DNA of 64,000 bases, taken from positions 16,300,103-16,364,102 of the forward strand of contig JAUPFT010000022.1 of NCBI GenBank assembly GCA_036936625.1. Direction: 5' to 3'. Positions 1-10,600 of the stretch are shown here, piece by piece. A model generated the notes under the pieces. The model was not told the origin of the DNA. It was given only the letters and a program-made list of their open reading frames with translations, and made no database searches. A program made the translations under genes and the position numbers. The DNA comes from Parnassius smintheus behrii (lineage: Eukaryota; Arthropoda; Insecta; Lepidoptera; Papilionidae). Numbering within the stretch: position 1 is the first letter of the stretch; each line of letters opens with the position of its first letter.

Positions 1-90
1 GCATGGTTGGACCCGGGTGGCTCACGTTCTGTAAAAATTAATTAGAACTGTTGGCCCCTGGGATACCACGACTCTTCAGTCCTTTAAACT
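1..90 (-). repeat. tRNA-headed SINE (family B) 5' part, cut by the window edge
   Basis: On the minus strand this matches the head of the SINE at 58185-58530: the stretches around 'ctcacgttctgt' and 'taccacgactc' line up in the same order. The rest lies outside the window. Family B has a tRNA-like head with pol III boxes (clearest at 43695). The match is by eye. Confidence 0.55.
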
Positions 91-154
91 AAGATGAAAT
101 ACCTATCAGCTCGTAAATACATCGCTGCATGGTGACAAATTTAAACCAAGTATT

Positions 155-385
155 GGCGGCGGTATTAGAACAACCACTTATCCATATCATCCCGTGGGTA
201 TCGTAAGAGGCGAAAGAAGGAAACTAAAGCAGAGACGGACAGCGACAGCAGCGTCTTCCTGATGACAACGCAAAAAAATAAAAAACTGAGGTTGACAACG
301 CGCCTGCCAAGAGTGGCAAACATTGAAGCATTCCTCTCTATGAGGCATTTAATGGAAGAGGCTTATTTTCAGCAGTGAAATTTAA
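155..385 (+). repeat. Dispersed lepidopteran repeat (family E), longest copy
   Basis: Contains the core 'cccgtgggtatcgtaagagg' followed by a stretch ending in 'catttaatggaagagg'. Shorter pieces with the same core occur at 1628-1700, 5862-5900, 9339-9400, 18445-18505 and, reversed, 20385-20450. I know this motif as widespread in moth genomes, probably from the 5' region of a LINE. No coding content is seen. Confidence 0.55.
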
Positions 386-509
386 TAATCTGTAACGGTA
401 ACGGTTTTTCAACAAAAAATGGTAAGCGGCGCTCCTGCACAAAAATGTGTAGGATCGATTCTTCGATTGCAGAGTAAAGTGAAAAATTATAACAAAATAT
501 TTGACTTCA

Positions 510-581
510 TTTTTATTCTAACATTTGTTAAACAACTTTTTTGTTTCAACAAAAGTTGCTTAACTAATGTTAGAATAAAAA
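510..581. repeat. Foldback, 31-bp arms with two mismatches
   Basis: Arms at 510-540 and 551-581 are inverted copies separated by 10 nt; the outer 15 bp ('tttttattctaacat') match perfectly. This looks like a small foldback or MITE-type element. No target duplication was identified. Confidence 0.7.
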
Positions 582-1269
582 TTTAATGGTATCGTTGAAT
601 GCAGAATACTAGGAGTTCTGTAAGAAATAAAGTTAGTCACTAGACTTAACAATTACGGAGTAACAAAGAAATGAGAGACAGTGAAATGAAAGTTTCAAGT
701 AAGTAATTTAAAAGCGGCTAGGGTAAGGGGATTCCAAGAAAAACTTTTAAGTGGAGTTACATATTATAAAAAAAAATGTTATACAGTATTTAATAAAAAT
801 CATATGTATTTCAGCTTTGCCGTCTTAAGCTACGTCTTCACTTAACTCCAGGGGAGATAGTACCATCAGCATATAATTTCTACTATTACATATGCTGCTT
901 TCAAAACCGTATATGGTAGTCGTTTCGCAATTTTTTCAATAAAATAATACTGGCGATAAAACTAACACGACTAACAGTCCCGCAAACTATTCTTACTAAT
1001 ATAAGTTATTACATTTTAGTAAAACAGTTATAATGCTTGTGCTATGACCCTCCACTGCCTCATCTAGGAGAGGTCTTATCCATTGACTTATGAGAGAAGA
1101 GGTAGCGTGAACGTGTTCTCGTGTTTTAGTTTCACAGTTTGTATATTTAGTCATGAGATGATTGTCATTTTAGCGCCGAGATCGTAATTTTTATACATAT
1201 ATTCAAGACCTTTAAATCATTTTGGTGACAAAAGAACCTATTCCTGTACGTGTAGGAGGCATTTGAAAT
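582..1269. other. AT-rich, nothing recognised
   Basis: No open frame, repeat copy or RNA gene could be supported here. Confidence 0.5.
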
Positions 1270-1550
1270 ATATGTTGATTTTAGTGGTCAAAATAGCAGT
1301 TGCTGATCATAAGGCACTGGGTTCGAATCCCGGGCCAGGTCAAAGTCAGTTCCGAAAATTGATTACCGTCCTATTGGACTATGAGAGATGAGGAAATAGA
1401 GAGAGATCATTACTTGCGCAAACACTCAGACACTAATGATCTTATCCTGAGCGGATGGCCAGTCACCTTGACACTGGCCGCTAAACCGATGTTCGGAATA
1501 GAGGACATTACGAGTTATTTCACTTGACCCGCTTTTGCTTTACACATCTC
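1270..1550 (+). repeat. tRNA-derived SINE (family C)
   Basis: A perfect pol III B box 'ggttcgaatcc' lies at 1320-1330, followed by a body that lines up with the reverse strand of 12700-13056 (shared 'gattaccgtc', 'ggactatgagag', 'cttgcgca'). The tRNA head is worn and its A box is not recognisable. Confidence 0.6.
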
Positions 1551-1627
1551 GATACTCTAAGTGCTTTGTCACCTTAGTTTTAAAGGGACTTTTAGAGACA
1601 TAATCTGATTGTGTAATGGGGACTTAA

Positions 1628-1700
1628 GAAGGTGGCTTGACGTGGGTGTCGTAAGAGGCACAGTTGGAAATAAAAGGAGATACTGTGGTTGCCAACTTGG
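1628..1700 (+). repeat. Family E repeat fragment
   Basis: Carries 'cgtgggtgtcgtaagaggca', the same core as 155-385. Both sides are unalignable by eye. Confidence 0.5.
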
Positions 1701-2360
1701 GTACTGATATGACCGACGATATTCTACTGACAATTATTGCCAATAATTCATTTTAACCTCTCAAACGCCAAGCGTCCAAATTTGAACACTTTGATATTCT
1801 GTCAAAATTCAAGAGGTCAAATGTGACCGCACCCAGCCACAGCATTTCAACCCATAAATGTTTATTATGTTTAAAGACTACTTTTCTATGAAGAACCTTG
1901 GCATAATAGAATCAATGTGAAATTTTCGATCCTCTAGTGAAATAAAAAGTCATTTAGTTTATGGATATTTATTTATAATCTACGTTCATTTTGTAAGCCA
2001 TTTTCGTATAAATGTTATTGTTTTGTTTTTTGGATTCAACTAGTGTTTTATTAGTGTTTTAGTATAGTGTTTTATTATAAAATTGTAATGATAGGTTTTG
2101 TGTTAATATAATTTATCTTTTTACGTAAATACATTCGAGTAATATATAAAGAAATAATTGTGAATTTAACGCTGCCGACATCCGCTTGGTATGTTTTTTT
2201 TTTTGTTATAAAAATACAATAAAATCTTTTTGTAATGAAGTAAAACCTAACTTTTGTTTAGAACACGAGATAGAGCATTTTGTATAAATTTTATAATGCC
2301 AAACTTCTTCTCAGAAAAGTAGTCTCTAAATATAGTTTTAATGATTTAAAGTGCTGTGGT
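1701..2360. other. AT-rich, nothing recognised
   Basis: Short local repetition of 'tagtgttttatta' around 2040-2080, otherwise no gene or repeat copy seen. Confidence 0.5.
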
Positions 2361-2366
2361 AGGGTA

Positions 2367-2410
2367 CAGTCGCATGCGACCGCACGGGATATGCCGGACG
2401 CATGCGACTG
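2367..2410. repeat. CpG-containing palindrome pair
   Basis: 'cagtcgcatgcg' (2367-2378) is exactly inverted at 2399-2410 with a 20-nt loop; 'gtcgcatgcgac' (2369-2380) is also a palindrome by itself. GC content is well above the surrounding AT-rich sequence. Confidence 0.8.
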
Positions 2411-2511
2411 CATAGGATTTTTAAGGGGATTAAAGGGTTAATAGGCATGTATGCAGCAGTGCGATATTGATAGACATAGGTTATAATGATGATGGGTAAA
2501 AAGAAGTGGAC

Positions 2512-2571
2512 TTATCCACGAGAACACTATCCACTTCATGGTAAATGAATGCTGTAGTCCATAGATAGCAC
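2512..2571 (-). repeat. SINE family A fragment
   Basis: Matches the 3' part of the complete copy at 16132-16454 in reverse ('atggtaa', 'gctgtagtccatagat'). Only about 60 bp survive. Confidence 0.5.
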
Positions 2572-3090
2572 ATAACTTACCAATAAATAATGAAAATACA
2601 GATCAGCACATCGGTAGAAATTATCAATTACCCACATAATAACATGTAACATAATTAACCCTTTTTGAGAAAGTAGTTTGTTCAGAATCGTTTACTGAAT
2701 TGATTCCTATCATTTTAATATAGGTAATTTTTTATCCCAAAAATAATTAAATCTACGTAAATTACAGTCACACTAAATCTGTACAGTCAAAACAAACTGA
2801 AATAGACCGTAACTTAAGGCAATAAGACTTTTAAGAGTGCAGATACATTTGTATTATTACTGATTCTGCTATTCAATAAAAATAAAGAAAATGAACTTAA
2901 TTTCAAGCACGTTAAAGTCTTTGCGTTCGTGGATTTGTACTGTGACCACATTCTTCTGGAATTAGTATAACTAATTTGATAAAATATCAGTGCATAAAAA
3001 TGTTTAACTAAAAATTCAGTGTGTGTATTATGATTATAATATAATATTCTGATTGGAGTGTCTGAGGATGTGCTTTAATTACATTGCATA

Positions 3091-3095
<5 letters not shown>
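2572..3095. other. AT-rich, nothing recognised
   Basis: No supportable gene, RNA or repeat copy. Confidence 0.5.

Positions 3096-3097
<2 letters not shown>

Positions 3098-3175
<78 letters not shown>
3098..3175. repeat. (TA)n microsatellite
   Basis: About 39 uninterrupted TA units. One of five long TA tracts in the window (others near 10459, 25958, 48839, 57765). Confidence 0.97.
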
Positions 3176-3176
<1 letters not shown>

Positions 3177-3690
3177 TTTCATCGCCAGAAGATGCGCTAG
3201 CAGCATATCGTTGAAGAGGTAGCTGAATCAGGCTTTAAAAGTTTTGTTTGTTTGTTGAGACTTCTTTGAGAAGGTAACTTTAATCATTAAACTTTTTTGT
3301 TTCGCAAAGTCTATAAATAAACCAATGTTTGTCCACCCAACCTCTATTGTTCTCTCTCTCTCTTGTCTTGTTTTGCCTTGTCTAGTCGTGTCTTACCATA
3401 TCTTGTTTTATCTTTTCTTATATTAGCTGAAATCAATTCAGCTTAACTTAACTCATGTTGTATTCACGAAGGTTTAAAGTTTGTACAACACGTACAACAA
3501 AAAATAGGAAAATGTTTTGGGTCTCTAAAATCTCTTTACAAAATTCGTTCTTTTCTGAAACCAAATATCCGGCTTCGTCTTTGTAATAGTCTTGTCTTGT
3601 CACATTTGCATTTTTGCGACTTGGTATATGGTCCTTGCCTCTCACAGAAAACCATAGGGAGAATAGGTACAAAGAGTTCAAAATGCGTGT
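3176..3690. other. AT-rich, nothing recognised
   Basis: Holds a short (TC)n run near 3351-3364 and a T-rich 'ttgtctt'-type stretch to about 3420. The minus-strand frame at 3448-3726 has no recognisable domain and I do not consider it a gene. Confidence 0.45.
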
Positions 3691-4083
3691 GTGCGCTATT
3701 GTTTTGACATACCTAGGATTAACCACATAACTCCTTATCCCCTCAAAAATAATATTTTAAGTATGATTTACACTAGAAAATTAAAATACGCTTGTTTCGT
3801 ACACTCATTAAATAATTCGCAATGTCCTCATTATTTATATGAAAAATTATCTCCGAAATGTCGACCAACACGTTTGAGACGAAGGGGTAAACTATTATAT
3901 ACACTTCCAACTTATAAGCGTGTGAAAGCAAAAGGATGTTTCAAATATGCTGCCTCCAAAATTTGGAACAATATACCTCCTCCTTTGCAAAAGATCGTAA
4001 ATACAAATTTATTTAGAAAGAAATGTAAAGTATGGTTACTTGAACAACAAAAGTTGGAGGCAGGTATGAAGTATTATATATAA
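3691..4083 (+). pseudogene. C-terminal end of a CR1/Jockey-group LINE reverse transcriptase
   Basis: An open frame of 130 residues whose second half carries the pattern typical of the last part of CR1/Jockey-type polymerases: 'RLRRRGKLLYTLPTYKR', then 'FKYAASKIWNNIPPPLQ' and 'FRKKCKVWLL'. The RT catalytic domain is absent, so this is a 5'-truncated relic and its first ATG is accidental. Similar tails occur at 12380-12520 and 45771-46874. The sequence after the stop to about 4415, with a small hairpin 'ggtgacc...gg(t)cacc'-like stretch and a final 'aataaaat', is probably its 3' UTR. No target duplication was found. Clade within the CR1/Jockey group is uncertain. Confidence 0.7.
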
Positions 4084-4415
4084 CTACAGACTTAATTCTT
4101 ACTAATACCATTGAGAGTCGTTGAAGTTTCTGGTAGGCCCAGAGGCGATTGTCTCCTTTACCTACTACTTACTAAATTTGCATAGCACATATGAATAAAC
4201 ATTTTAGTCTATTCTTTAGTTGTATTACGTCAATGCCAAAATTAGGTTAATATACTTTGTTTTTTAAAATAATCGGCTGTGGCAGAATACCAGCGGTGAC
4301 CTTAAATCACCACATAGCTGAGTCATAGGCCAGTTTGTCTTATTACTGTTATGTTACTTAAATATGTTTCTAACTTAAGTTTGTGATGATTTCTATTTGT
4401 ATTTTTTTAATAAAA
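4084..4415 (+). mobile_element. Probable 3' UTR of the LINE relic
   Basis: Non-coding, directly follows the LINE stop codon and ends in an A/T-rich 'taataaaat' run. Assigned by position only. Confidence 0.4.
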
Positions 4416-4450
4416 TGTGTATACTGAGACAGATATAAGGCTTATTATTT

Positions 4451-4640
4451 TTTTTTTTTGGCCGAGCAAGGTGATTGGCCCAAAGAGCAGCCAACGCTAC
4501 TTGTCTTGTTTCGGAGCTCCGAAACAAAATACCAAATTACTAGTGTCCGAATTCTTACGAAGTAATAGGTTGTATAGTTCGACCATCTCCGAGCGATGTA
4601 CTGAATCCCTACCTACGTTCGGCATATTCTGAACATTTAA
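4451..4640 (+). mobile_element. LTR-like relic related to the gypsy LTR at 13310
   Basis: Shares 'gccgagcaaggtg' and a following 'gccaacgct' block, in the same order, with the 5' LTR at 13340-13400. Preceded by a T-run. It may be a fragment of a solo LTR from a related family. No flanking duplication is visible. Confidence 0.45.
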
Positions 4641-5861
4641 TTATTGTGAAATCCAAACTCTTTTTATTCTTTCTACCCATCAAAAACTGTATATTATACA
4701 ACTCATTGGGTAATAAAAAGAGAATTTGCGGGTAAATCTGAAAGCTTGATAATATTTAAGGTAATTTAAAGCCTACAGATTGCTTTTCAACTTTTGGCAA
4801 CCTTCTGAATCTTTTGAAGAGATCAAGAGTAAGAACTATGCCCAACAGCTACCACACAATTTATTTTAATTTAATTAAAATAAAAGAATAATTAGCAAAA
4901 CTTAAATCGTAATGGGTCCATTATATCTTCAAATTAAGTCCTTTTACAGTGAAAACGGTATAGTCCTTCCATTACATGTTAGAAAGAGATTGCAAGTATT
5001 TTTTAAAGCTGCAAACGCAAAAACTTTCTAACTAACTTGTTCTGAACAAACAGCTAACTAACTTTACAATAAATCTACTGGAACGATTGCCTCTGAACCA
5101 AATTGCTCAGTTTCTGACGAACTAAATTTCACACAATGGAATTCACATAAATATGAATATGCGAATGCGAATTTGAATTTTGAACTTTTAGCACTACTAG
5201 TATGCAAAAAGGATAAAATTAATTATTTCACTTAATTATATATATATAACTCAGGCCATTGGTCTTACTTGTGTTGACTTTAGATCTTATTTCCTTAATC
5301 TCCTTACCCCTTTAAACATATCTACTCTACTATACAGCATAATAACCGTCCGATATGCTAACAAAATAATCTGAACATCAAACAGTGGAGCATCGCTTGA
5401 ATATATTCCAGCTCTAATAACCAGTCTGCCCTCAAAACGTGGTGATTTTAACAAAAAAACATTATATGACAGGCTTATGTCTACATACATTATGGATTTT
5501 AATAAGCAGTTCGATGGAATATACTACTATAGGACACGGAATTTTCTTTTCATACAAATCAACGTTTCCGTCCCCACTTGCTTTGTAACAGAAACAGCAA
5601 AATGCATCTGTATCAAGTAGGTACTCGCATTTACGTTTTATTATTATAGTTATTACCACAGGTCATTAAAAATAAACTTGGCATGACGTTTATTAATTTA
5701 TATTTTATAAGTTACATACATACAGAGGGTGAAAAGTTCTTGAGTTTAATTACGTGAAACACCGTTCGTTGAATATTATTATTTTTATTAAATTCGAGAA
5801 TTGTGTGGTTTGTGTGGTCAAAATCTATTTAACGCATTTTTATACAAATACAATTTGTAAT
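4641..5861. other. AT-rich, nothing recognised
   Basis: Small open frames on both strands have no recognisable domains. No repeat copy could be supported. Confidence 0.45.
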
Positions 5862-5900
5862 GGCAGTATTAGAATATCCACTATCAACGAGTACTACCAC
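5862..5900 (+). repeat. Family E repeat fragment
   Basis: 'tattagaatatccactatc' resembles the 'gtaagaatatccacta' part of family E at 9350 and 18452. Very short. Confidence 0.35.
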
Positions 5901-6178
5901 AGTATAATAAAAACATACATTAGGACGATGCCTTTGATCTCATGGTAAATAACGACAACGTCTAGACAGCGTATGGAGGTTAGGGTCGTCACAAATTAAC
6001 AACTTTTACTAATTTCATTATTTATTTTAGATCTACATTGTGATCAACAATATGATAACTAATATAAAGAATAAGTTTTTTTATAGAATAAGAAATTTGT
6101 TCTTACATTTTTCCTGAAAGTACTCAAAACGCTAATTGCACGCCTCACAACGTGAGGAGGTGCTCTATATATATATAA
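5901..6178. other. AT-rich, nothing recognised
   Basis: No supportable gene or repeat copy. Confidence 0.4.
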
Positions 6179-6206
6179 TATGTGTGTGTGTGTGTGTGTG
6201 TGTGTA
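6179..6206. repeat. (TG)n microsatellite
   Basis: About 13 TG units following a short TA run. Confidence 0.95.
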
Positions 6207-6539
6207 CGTTACAATGACTACAGACATTGAATTATTGGTTTATTTTATAACTGATTCACTTTAGATTACACAGCAAAAAATGTAATCGAAAAAATATATC
6301 GACTGCAGTCCGTTTGTCTAAGCGTCTGTGAGTCTTCTCGCTTAATAGAAATGTAAGCAATAAATTGAGATATATAGTATTAAATAAGATTCCATATATT
6401 CTAAGGAGGGTCCTTATTGATTTTTGCTCTTGAACTGAACACCTTTTAAAATTTATTTATTTTTTCATCAAAAATAAATGTAACGCTCATGAGGCGTGCA
6501 TTTTGGATTTTCCAATTTTATTTTGCGCCCAGAAGCAAT

Positions 6540-6960
6540 TAGAAAGGGCTACCCCGTTACGCGAGGAGGTGGTGAATGCTTTACGCATACCACGACAGCC
6601 GGTCTGTCGTCGTTATGTGGGACTCACTGTGACTAAATCCTAACCTAACCACTACCCTAAGTGTACCCACTATACACCACCTGTGGGACTGGCAATTGGA
6701 GGATTAAGCCTCTTTGCCGGATCAGACGCGACCCTCTTTTGGGAGAAGAGGGCGCAGGCGGCTACGAGCCGCTGAGGGAGAGCCTACTTAGGCTAAATTT
6801 AAGAAGAATCGGCCTGAGCTGCCAGGAAGCATTTCAGGTCGGTTGAAATTTTATTTGGCGGGTCCGAGAGAGTGTTTCTCGGCCCGCGGACTCGATAGCG
6901 AGAGGGGAGTAGGGCTGCATAAGTAGCTTCCTCACGAATAAAATGATTGGAATTCAAATA
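6540..6960. other. GC-rich island of unknown origin
   Basis: A stretch of clearly higher GC content than its surroundings, with 'ccccgttacgcgaggagg', 'ggagaagagggcgcaggcgg' and 'ctcggcccgcggactcg'. A 61-residue frame at 6661-6846 has no recognised domain. Composition suggests transposon non-coding sequence rather than host DNA, but I cannot assign a family. Confidence 0.4.
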
Positions 6961-7219
6961 TATACTACTACTATAAATATATGGACACCTGTTTTGTTAC
7001 TATATAATCGATAAGAAAAAAAACTATAAGGATATAATAACTAATTCATTTCTAAATCAGGAATTATACCGAAATCGATACCCATATCATATTATTAAAA
7101 AATGTCCGCCATCTTGGATATGAAAATGGGTGCCAGTTTCGTAATAAGCACCCCAAGAAACCCCGAAATTCATACCCATGTCATATTATTAAATAAAATG
7201 TGGAAATATAGACTGTGCG
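6961..7219. other. AT-rich, with a local near-repeat
   Basis: The phrase 'cgaaat(c/t)gatacccatatcat' (7074) returns as 'cgaaattcatacccatgtcat' (7165), a local duplication of about 90 bp spacing. Nothing else seen. Confidence 0.4.
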
Positions 7220-7247
7220 ACAGTCTATAAATGGATTTATAGACTGT
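7220..7247. repeat. 13-bp perfect hairpin
   Basis: 'acagtctataaat' at 7220-7232 is exactly inverted at 7235-7247 with a 2-nt loop (gg). A further partial copy 'tatagactgt' precedes it at about 7207. Confidence 0.8.
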
Positions 7248-7639
7248 GCTACTATTGCACGTACGTACCTGCAATGTATTAGAATCAACTTAACTATTCA
7301 TTATCCCATATAGACCATTGGGTGTCGGATGAGGCGACAGAAACAAACCAGGTGAAGCGCAGCAGCAACTTCGTAATAACAACTAGAAAATAAAAAAACT
7401 GCTGTTGAAACCCGCCCACAAAGTGTGACATCTATGGCAAATGTCCATTCCAAATCACTGCAGCCGTTTTATAGTGCAAATTTAAAATTTATTAATATCT
7501 TGTACTACCTACCTATCAGATCAAGGTTTGTTTCCAAGTCTTTGTTGTTGTTTGAATATGACCTAAATTGGACAATTCGTTCAAAACTTACAAGATCACT
7601 AACAGACGCATCAATGATACTTATTTAGCTAAGTTTTTG
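7248..7639. other. Unassigned, including a small frame
   Basis: Contains a weak family E-like phrase near 7320 ('gggtgtcggatgaggcgac'). A 67-residue frame at 7425-7628 has no recognisable domain. Confidence 0.4.
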
Positions 7640-7878
7640 TAGCTGTATGCTATCATATCTCACAGAATACTAGCGTTAAATAGTAGCTAAATGTGTTTCG
7701 TATGGTGAATGTAGAGAACAGGAGACCCTTTTTACTGAAAACGAGGCATTCTAGCTTAGTCCACATGACAACGCATCTGCATTTTGATTTGTAATCAAGG
7801 ATAGATGTAGATGTCTATGGGCCGCAGCAACCACTCACCATCAGGTAGACTGTGTGCTCGTTTTTCAACCTATCCTAT
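7640..7878 (+). repeat. SINE family A copy, 3' two-thirds
   Basis: Runs parallel to 16190-16440 with the phrases 'ctcacagaata', 'gagaccctttttact', 'acgaggcattc' and 'gatgtagatgtctatgg'. Its right end abuts the mariner terminus, so the mariner probably inserted into the SINE tail at a TA dinucleotide. Confidence 0.75.
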
Positions 7879-7879
7879 A

Positions 7880-9150
7880 TACCGGGTGGCCCATAAGTCC
7901 CTTGAAATGTAAAAAAATAATTAAAAAAAAACTAATGACATTATGAAAAAGGTTTTTATTTTGTCATAATCCTTATAAAATGGGAATTATTTTTTGGAAA
8001 TTACATCATCTAAATGTAATCCGTTACGATCGCGGCACTCCTGTAAGCGACGTTTAAAATTATCCATCACTGCGCGGCAAGTAAGCTCTGTATTGTTTGC
8101 CATTTCTCTTTGGATATTTTCCTTCAGGACGTCAATTGTCCGCGGGTTGGTTTCGTACACTTTAGTCTTAAGATAACCCCATAAGAAAAAGTCCATTGGG
8201 GTTAGATCTGGACTACGTGGTGGCTAAGGAATATCTCCTCTTCAAGAGATCACTTTATTAGGGAAAAGTTGACGGACGACCGGCATAGCGACGTTAGAGG
8301 TATGGGCAGTTGCGCCATCTTCTTGAAACCAGGTCCGCGTATTGAAGCCTGGAAAATTCTGCAACTCTGGTGTAAAAAAGTCCTGGATCATAGCTACATA
8401 CCGTTGTGAAGTAACAGTAAGCGCGCGGCCTCTGCTGTCCTCAAAAAAGTAAGGGCCTTTAATGCCATGCGCTGACATAGCCGCCCAAACCGTCACTTTA
8501 GGGCTATGTAAGGACTTTTGATGTTTGCGATTTGGATTTTCGCAACTCCAGTAGCGACAATTTTGCTTATTGACATGGCCATTGATGTGAAAGTGAGCCT
8601 CGTCAGAGAATAACACGTTATTAAACGAAGTAAAGCGGTTCAACATTTCATTTGCGAAATTTAGTCTGTGGATAGTGTCAGTATCTTTTAATTCCTGTAC
8701 TTACTGAATCTTGTACGGGTGAAGATGTAAATTTTTCTTTAAAATTCGCTGTAACGATGTTCCGGGTAAGTTTAATGCACTGGAACGCTTACGAGTAGAC
8801 TGGGTAGGATTTTCACGAATTGAGTGTTTCACTACATCGATGTTTTCTTCCGTCCGTGATGTCCTTGGTCGACCTGACCGTTGTTTATCTAACGTCTAAC
8901 CACTCTCTTCGAACTTAATAACCCAGTTCTTAATCGTTTGAACACTAGGAATGTCTTTAAAGTTGCGTAAATTCTGATATTCTCGAAATTTACGCCGCGC
9001 AATGGTAGCCGAATCATTGTTTCGATAAAACTCGCGCACACAAAATGCACGGTCCGCACTCCATGGCGACTGAATTCCCAGAAACCGTTGGTACTCCCCC
9101 CGCACCGCGCGCGCCACTCATGTCGTCGTTCCACGTGCAAGTTTGTCACC
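7880..9150 (-). mobile_element. mariner-type DNA transposon (DD41D), right end truncated
   Basis: The left end reads 'ccgggtggcccataagtccc', the kind of inverted terminus seen in mariner-like elements, next to a TA. The transposase remnant fills 7987-9117 on the minus strand. I could not find the matching inverted terminus on the right, so the transposase-start side appears truncated or too diverged to see. Confidence 0.7.
7987..9117 (-). pseudogene. mariner transposase, one frame, four premature stops
   Basis: The coding sequence stays in one frame (about 376 codons, usual for the family) but has in-frame stops at 8896-8898, 8701-8703, 8242-8244 and 8224-8226. The N-terminal part has the helix-turn-helix region with 'FCVREFYRNNDSATIARRKF' and 'TIKNWVIKFEE', then 'RSGRPRT'. 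Catalytic region: first D in 'LFSDEAHFHINGHVN', second in 'WFQEDGATAHT', third in 'RSPDLTPMDFFLWG'. Forty-one residues separate the second and third Asp, which fits the DD41D (rosa-like) class rather than classical DD34D mariner. A cut-and-paste transposase in origin; dead here. There are no frameshifts, so decay was by point mutation. Confidence 0.85.
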
Positions 9151-9338
9151 CTTAATCTTACAGCCTCTTAAAAATTCACTGCTGAACAAAGGCCACTCCC
9201 ATAGCTTGCCTCGTAAGTGGATTTACCATAGTTACTATGCTAAACTAACGGTTTGGTAATCGCAGTTTATTTGAGCAGTTATCAGGATGATGCTAGTGTC
9301 CGTCTCTTATTTCAGTGTTCTCTTGTTGCCTTTTACGA

Positions 9339-9400
9339 ATACCACGGTGTAAGAATATCCACTACCCATCCACCATCATCCAGGGTAGTGGATATATTAT
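9339..9400 (+). repeat. Family E fragment with an internal 13-bp inverted repeat
   Basis: 'gtgtaagaatatccactaccc' is the family E core; 'atatccactaccc' (9355-9367) is exactly inverted at 9383-9395. It ends immediately before the RTE-B fragment. Confidence 0.6.
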
Positions 9401-9412
9401 ACCGTTATTATT

Positions 9413-9790
9413 ACCATAGCCGACCGAAAGCGAAACGAAGAGATTCGCAATATGGCAGGATTGAAAGATGACCTTATCACAAAAATTGATAGGGGCGTAC
9501 TCCAATGGTTTGGGCACGTTGAACGAATGAGTGAAGACCGAATGATGAAGAAAATATATAGAGCGAAAGTAAATATTAAAAGGTGTCGAGGTAGACCGAG
9601 ACTAACTTTCGAAGACCATGTTGCTCGAAGAGGGGTGGGTCAAGAGTACTCGGATACCTAGACGTGCATGTATGAAGAAGTTAGTGAACCTGAAAGAAGC
9701 GAAAGAGGTATGTAAGGATTGGGACACTTGGCGATCTGTTCTCTCTGGCTACCCCGTTAGGGATTGTGCGTGAAGATAAGTAAGTAACTA
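9413..9790 (+). pseudogene. 5'-truncated RTE-B LINE copy (C-terminal end)
   Basis: Nearly identical to the last quarter of the RTE-B reading frame on the minus strand at 59885-62242: 'KIDRGVLQWFGHVERMSEDR', 'KRCRGRPRLTFEDHV'. It starts abruptly at 'ccatagccgacc' and ends in the family's TAAG-type tail ('ataagtaagtaa'). A short deletion after 'EDHV' shifts the frame, so it is non-functional. A weak 7-bp flank match ('gttatta') may be the target duplication. The low divergence says the insertion is recent. Confidence 0.9.
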
Positions 9791-10102
9791 AATAAGTTAT
9801 TAAGCAGTAAAATTTAATTATGGTAATTGTGTCATGAAACCATATAAATTCCCATGTTCTTAGTAACGATGAAATCTCGTTTATCCACAAGATAAGTAAT
9901 TTTATGCACGCAATTAGACACCTCAAGTAACGTTATCTCTCAGAAATTTTCCGCCCGTTACGCTCTTGCCAAGTTGTTTAAATTTTATTCTTAACTTTTC
10001 AGATCTGATAAAAACGCGGAACTAAACGCGTCTTGCATAAAAGGAGATATTTTTAAGGTAACGGTGGATTTTAAATAATATAGTTTTGCTTTTAGGTTTA
10101 TA
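9791..10102. other. AT-rich, nothing recognised
   Basis: No supportable gene or repeat copy. Confidence 0.45.
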
Positions 10103-10270
10103 TTATAGAAAAAGTGTGATAAACAAGCGCACAATCCACTTGATGGTAAGTAAATGCTGTGGTCCATCGACATCCGCATTTTATCCTTAATCATCAATCA
10201 ATCAATTAGTCAAAATGCAGATACGTTTTCACCCCTGAGTACTAAGATGGAATACCTCTTTTGCAGTAGT
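10103..10270 (-). repeat. SINE family A copy, partial
   Basis: Reverse-strand match to the 3' half of the family: 'gataaacaagcgcacaatcc', 'ctgtggtccat', 'actaagatggaatacctc'. A small duplication of 'atcaatca' sits inside. Confidence 0.7.
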
Positions 10271-10456
10271 AGATACAAATGGATGAATAATTAAATGAAT
10301 GATTTGTATGATAAACTTTCCGCTAAGAAAATCGAAAATTTAAAAAATCTGGTAGTGATTGTTGTCACCCCTTTTCGAAAATTATGTTTTTATTAAATCT
10401 TAACGTTTTAAGGTCACAGGAAGCCACCCTGACAATTTTTCGATGGTGTCTGTATG

Positions 10457-10458
<2 letters not shown>

Positions 10459-10522
<64 letters not shown>

Positions 10523-10600
10523 TGTACACACACCCACACACACTGTGGGTGTGGGTGTGTGTGAGCGCGCGTGGGTGTGTGTGTGTGTGTGTGTGTGTGT
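10459..10600. repeat. Compound (TA)n / (CA)n / (TG)n microsatellite
   Basis: A TA run (about 10459-10519) leads into alternating CA and TG runs and a short 'gcgcgcgt' step. The purine-pyrimidine alternation could adopt Z-DNA. Open frames that translate to TH or YI repeats here are spurious. Confidence 0.95.

Noticed and set aside
9141..9165. Resumption of the SINE A tail after the mariner
   Set aside because: 'gtttgtcacccttaatctta' resembles the SINE tail, but the tail is already complete on the other side of the mariner, so a simple split SINE does not fit.
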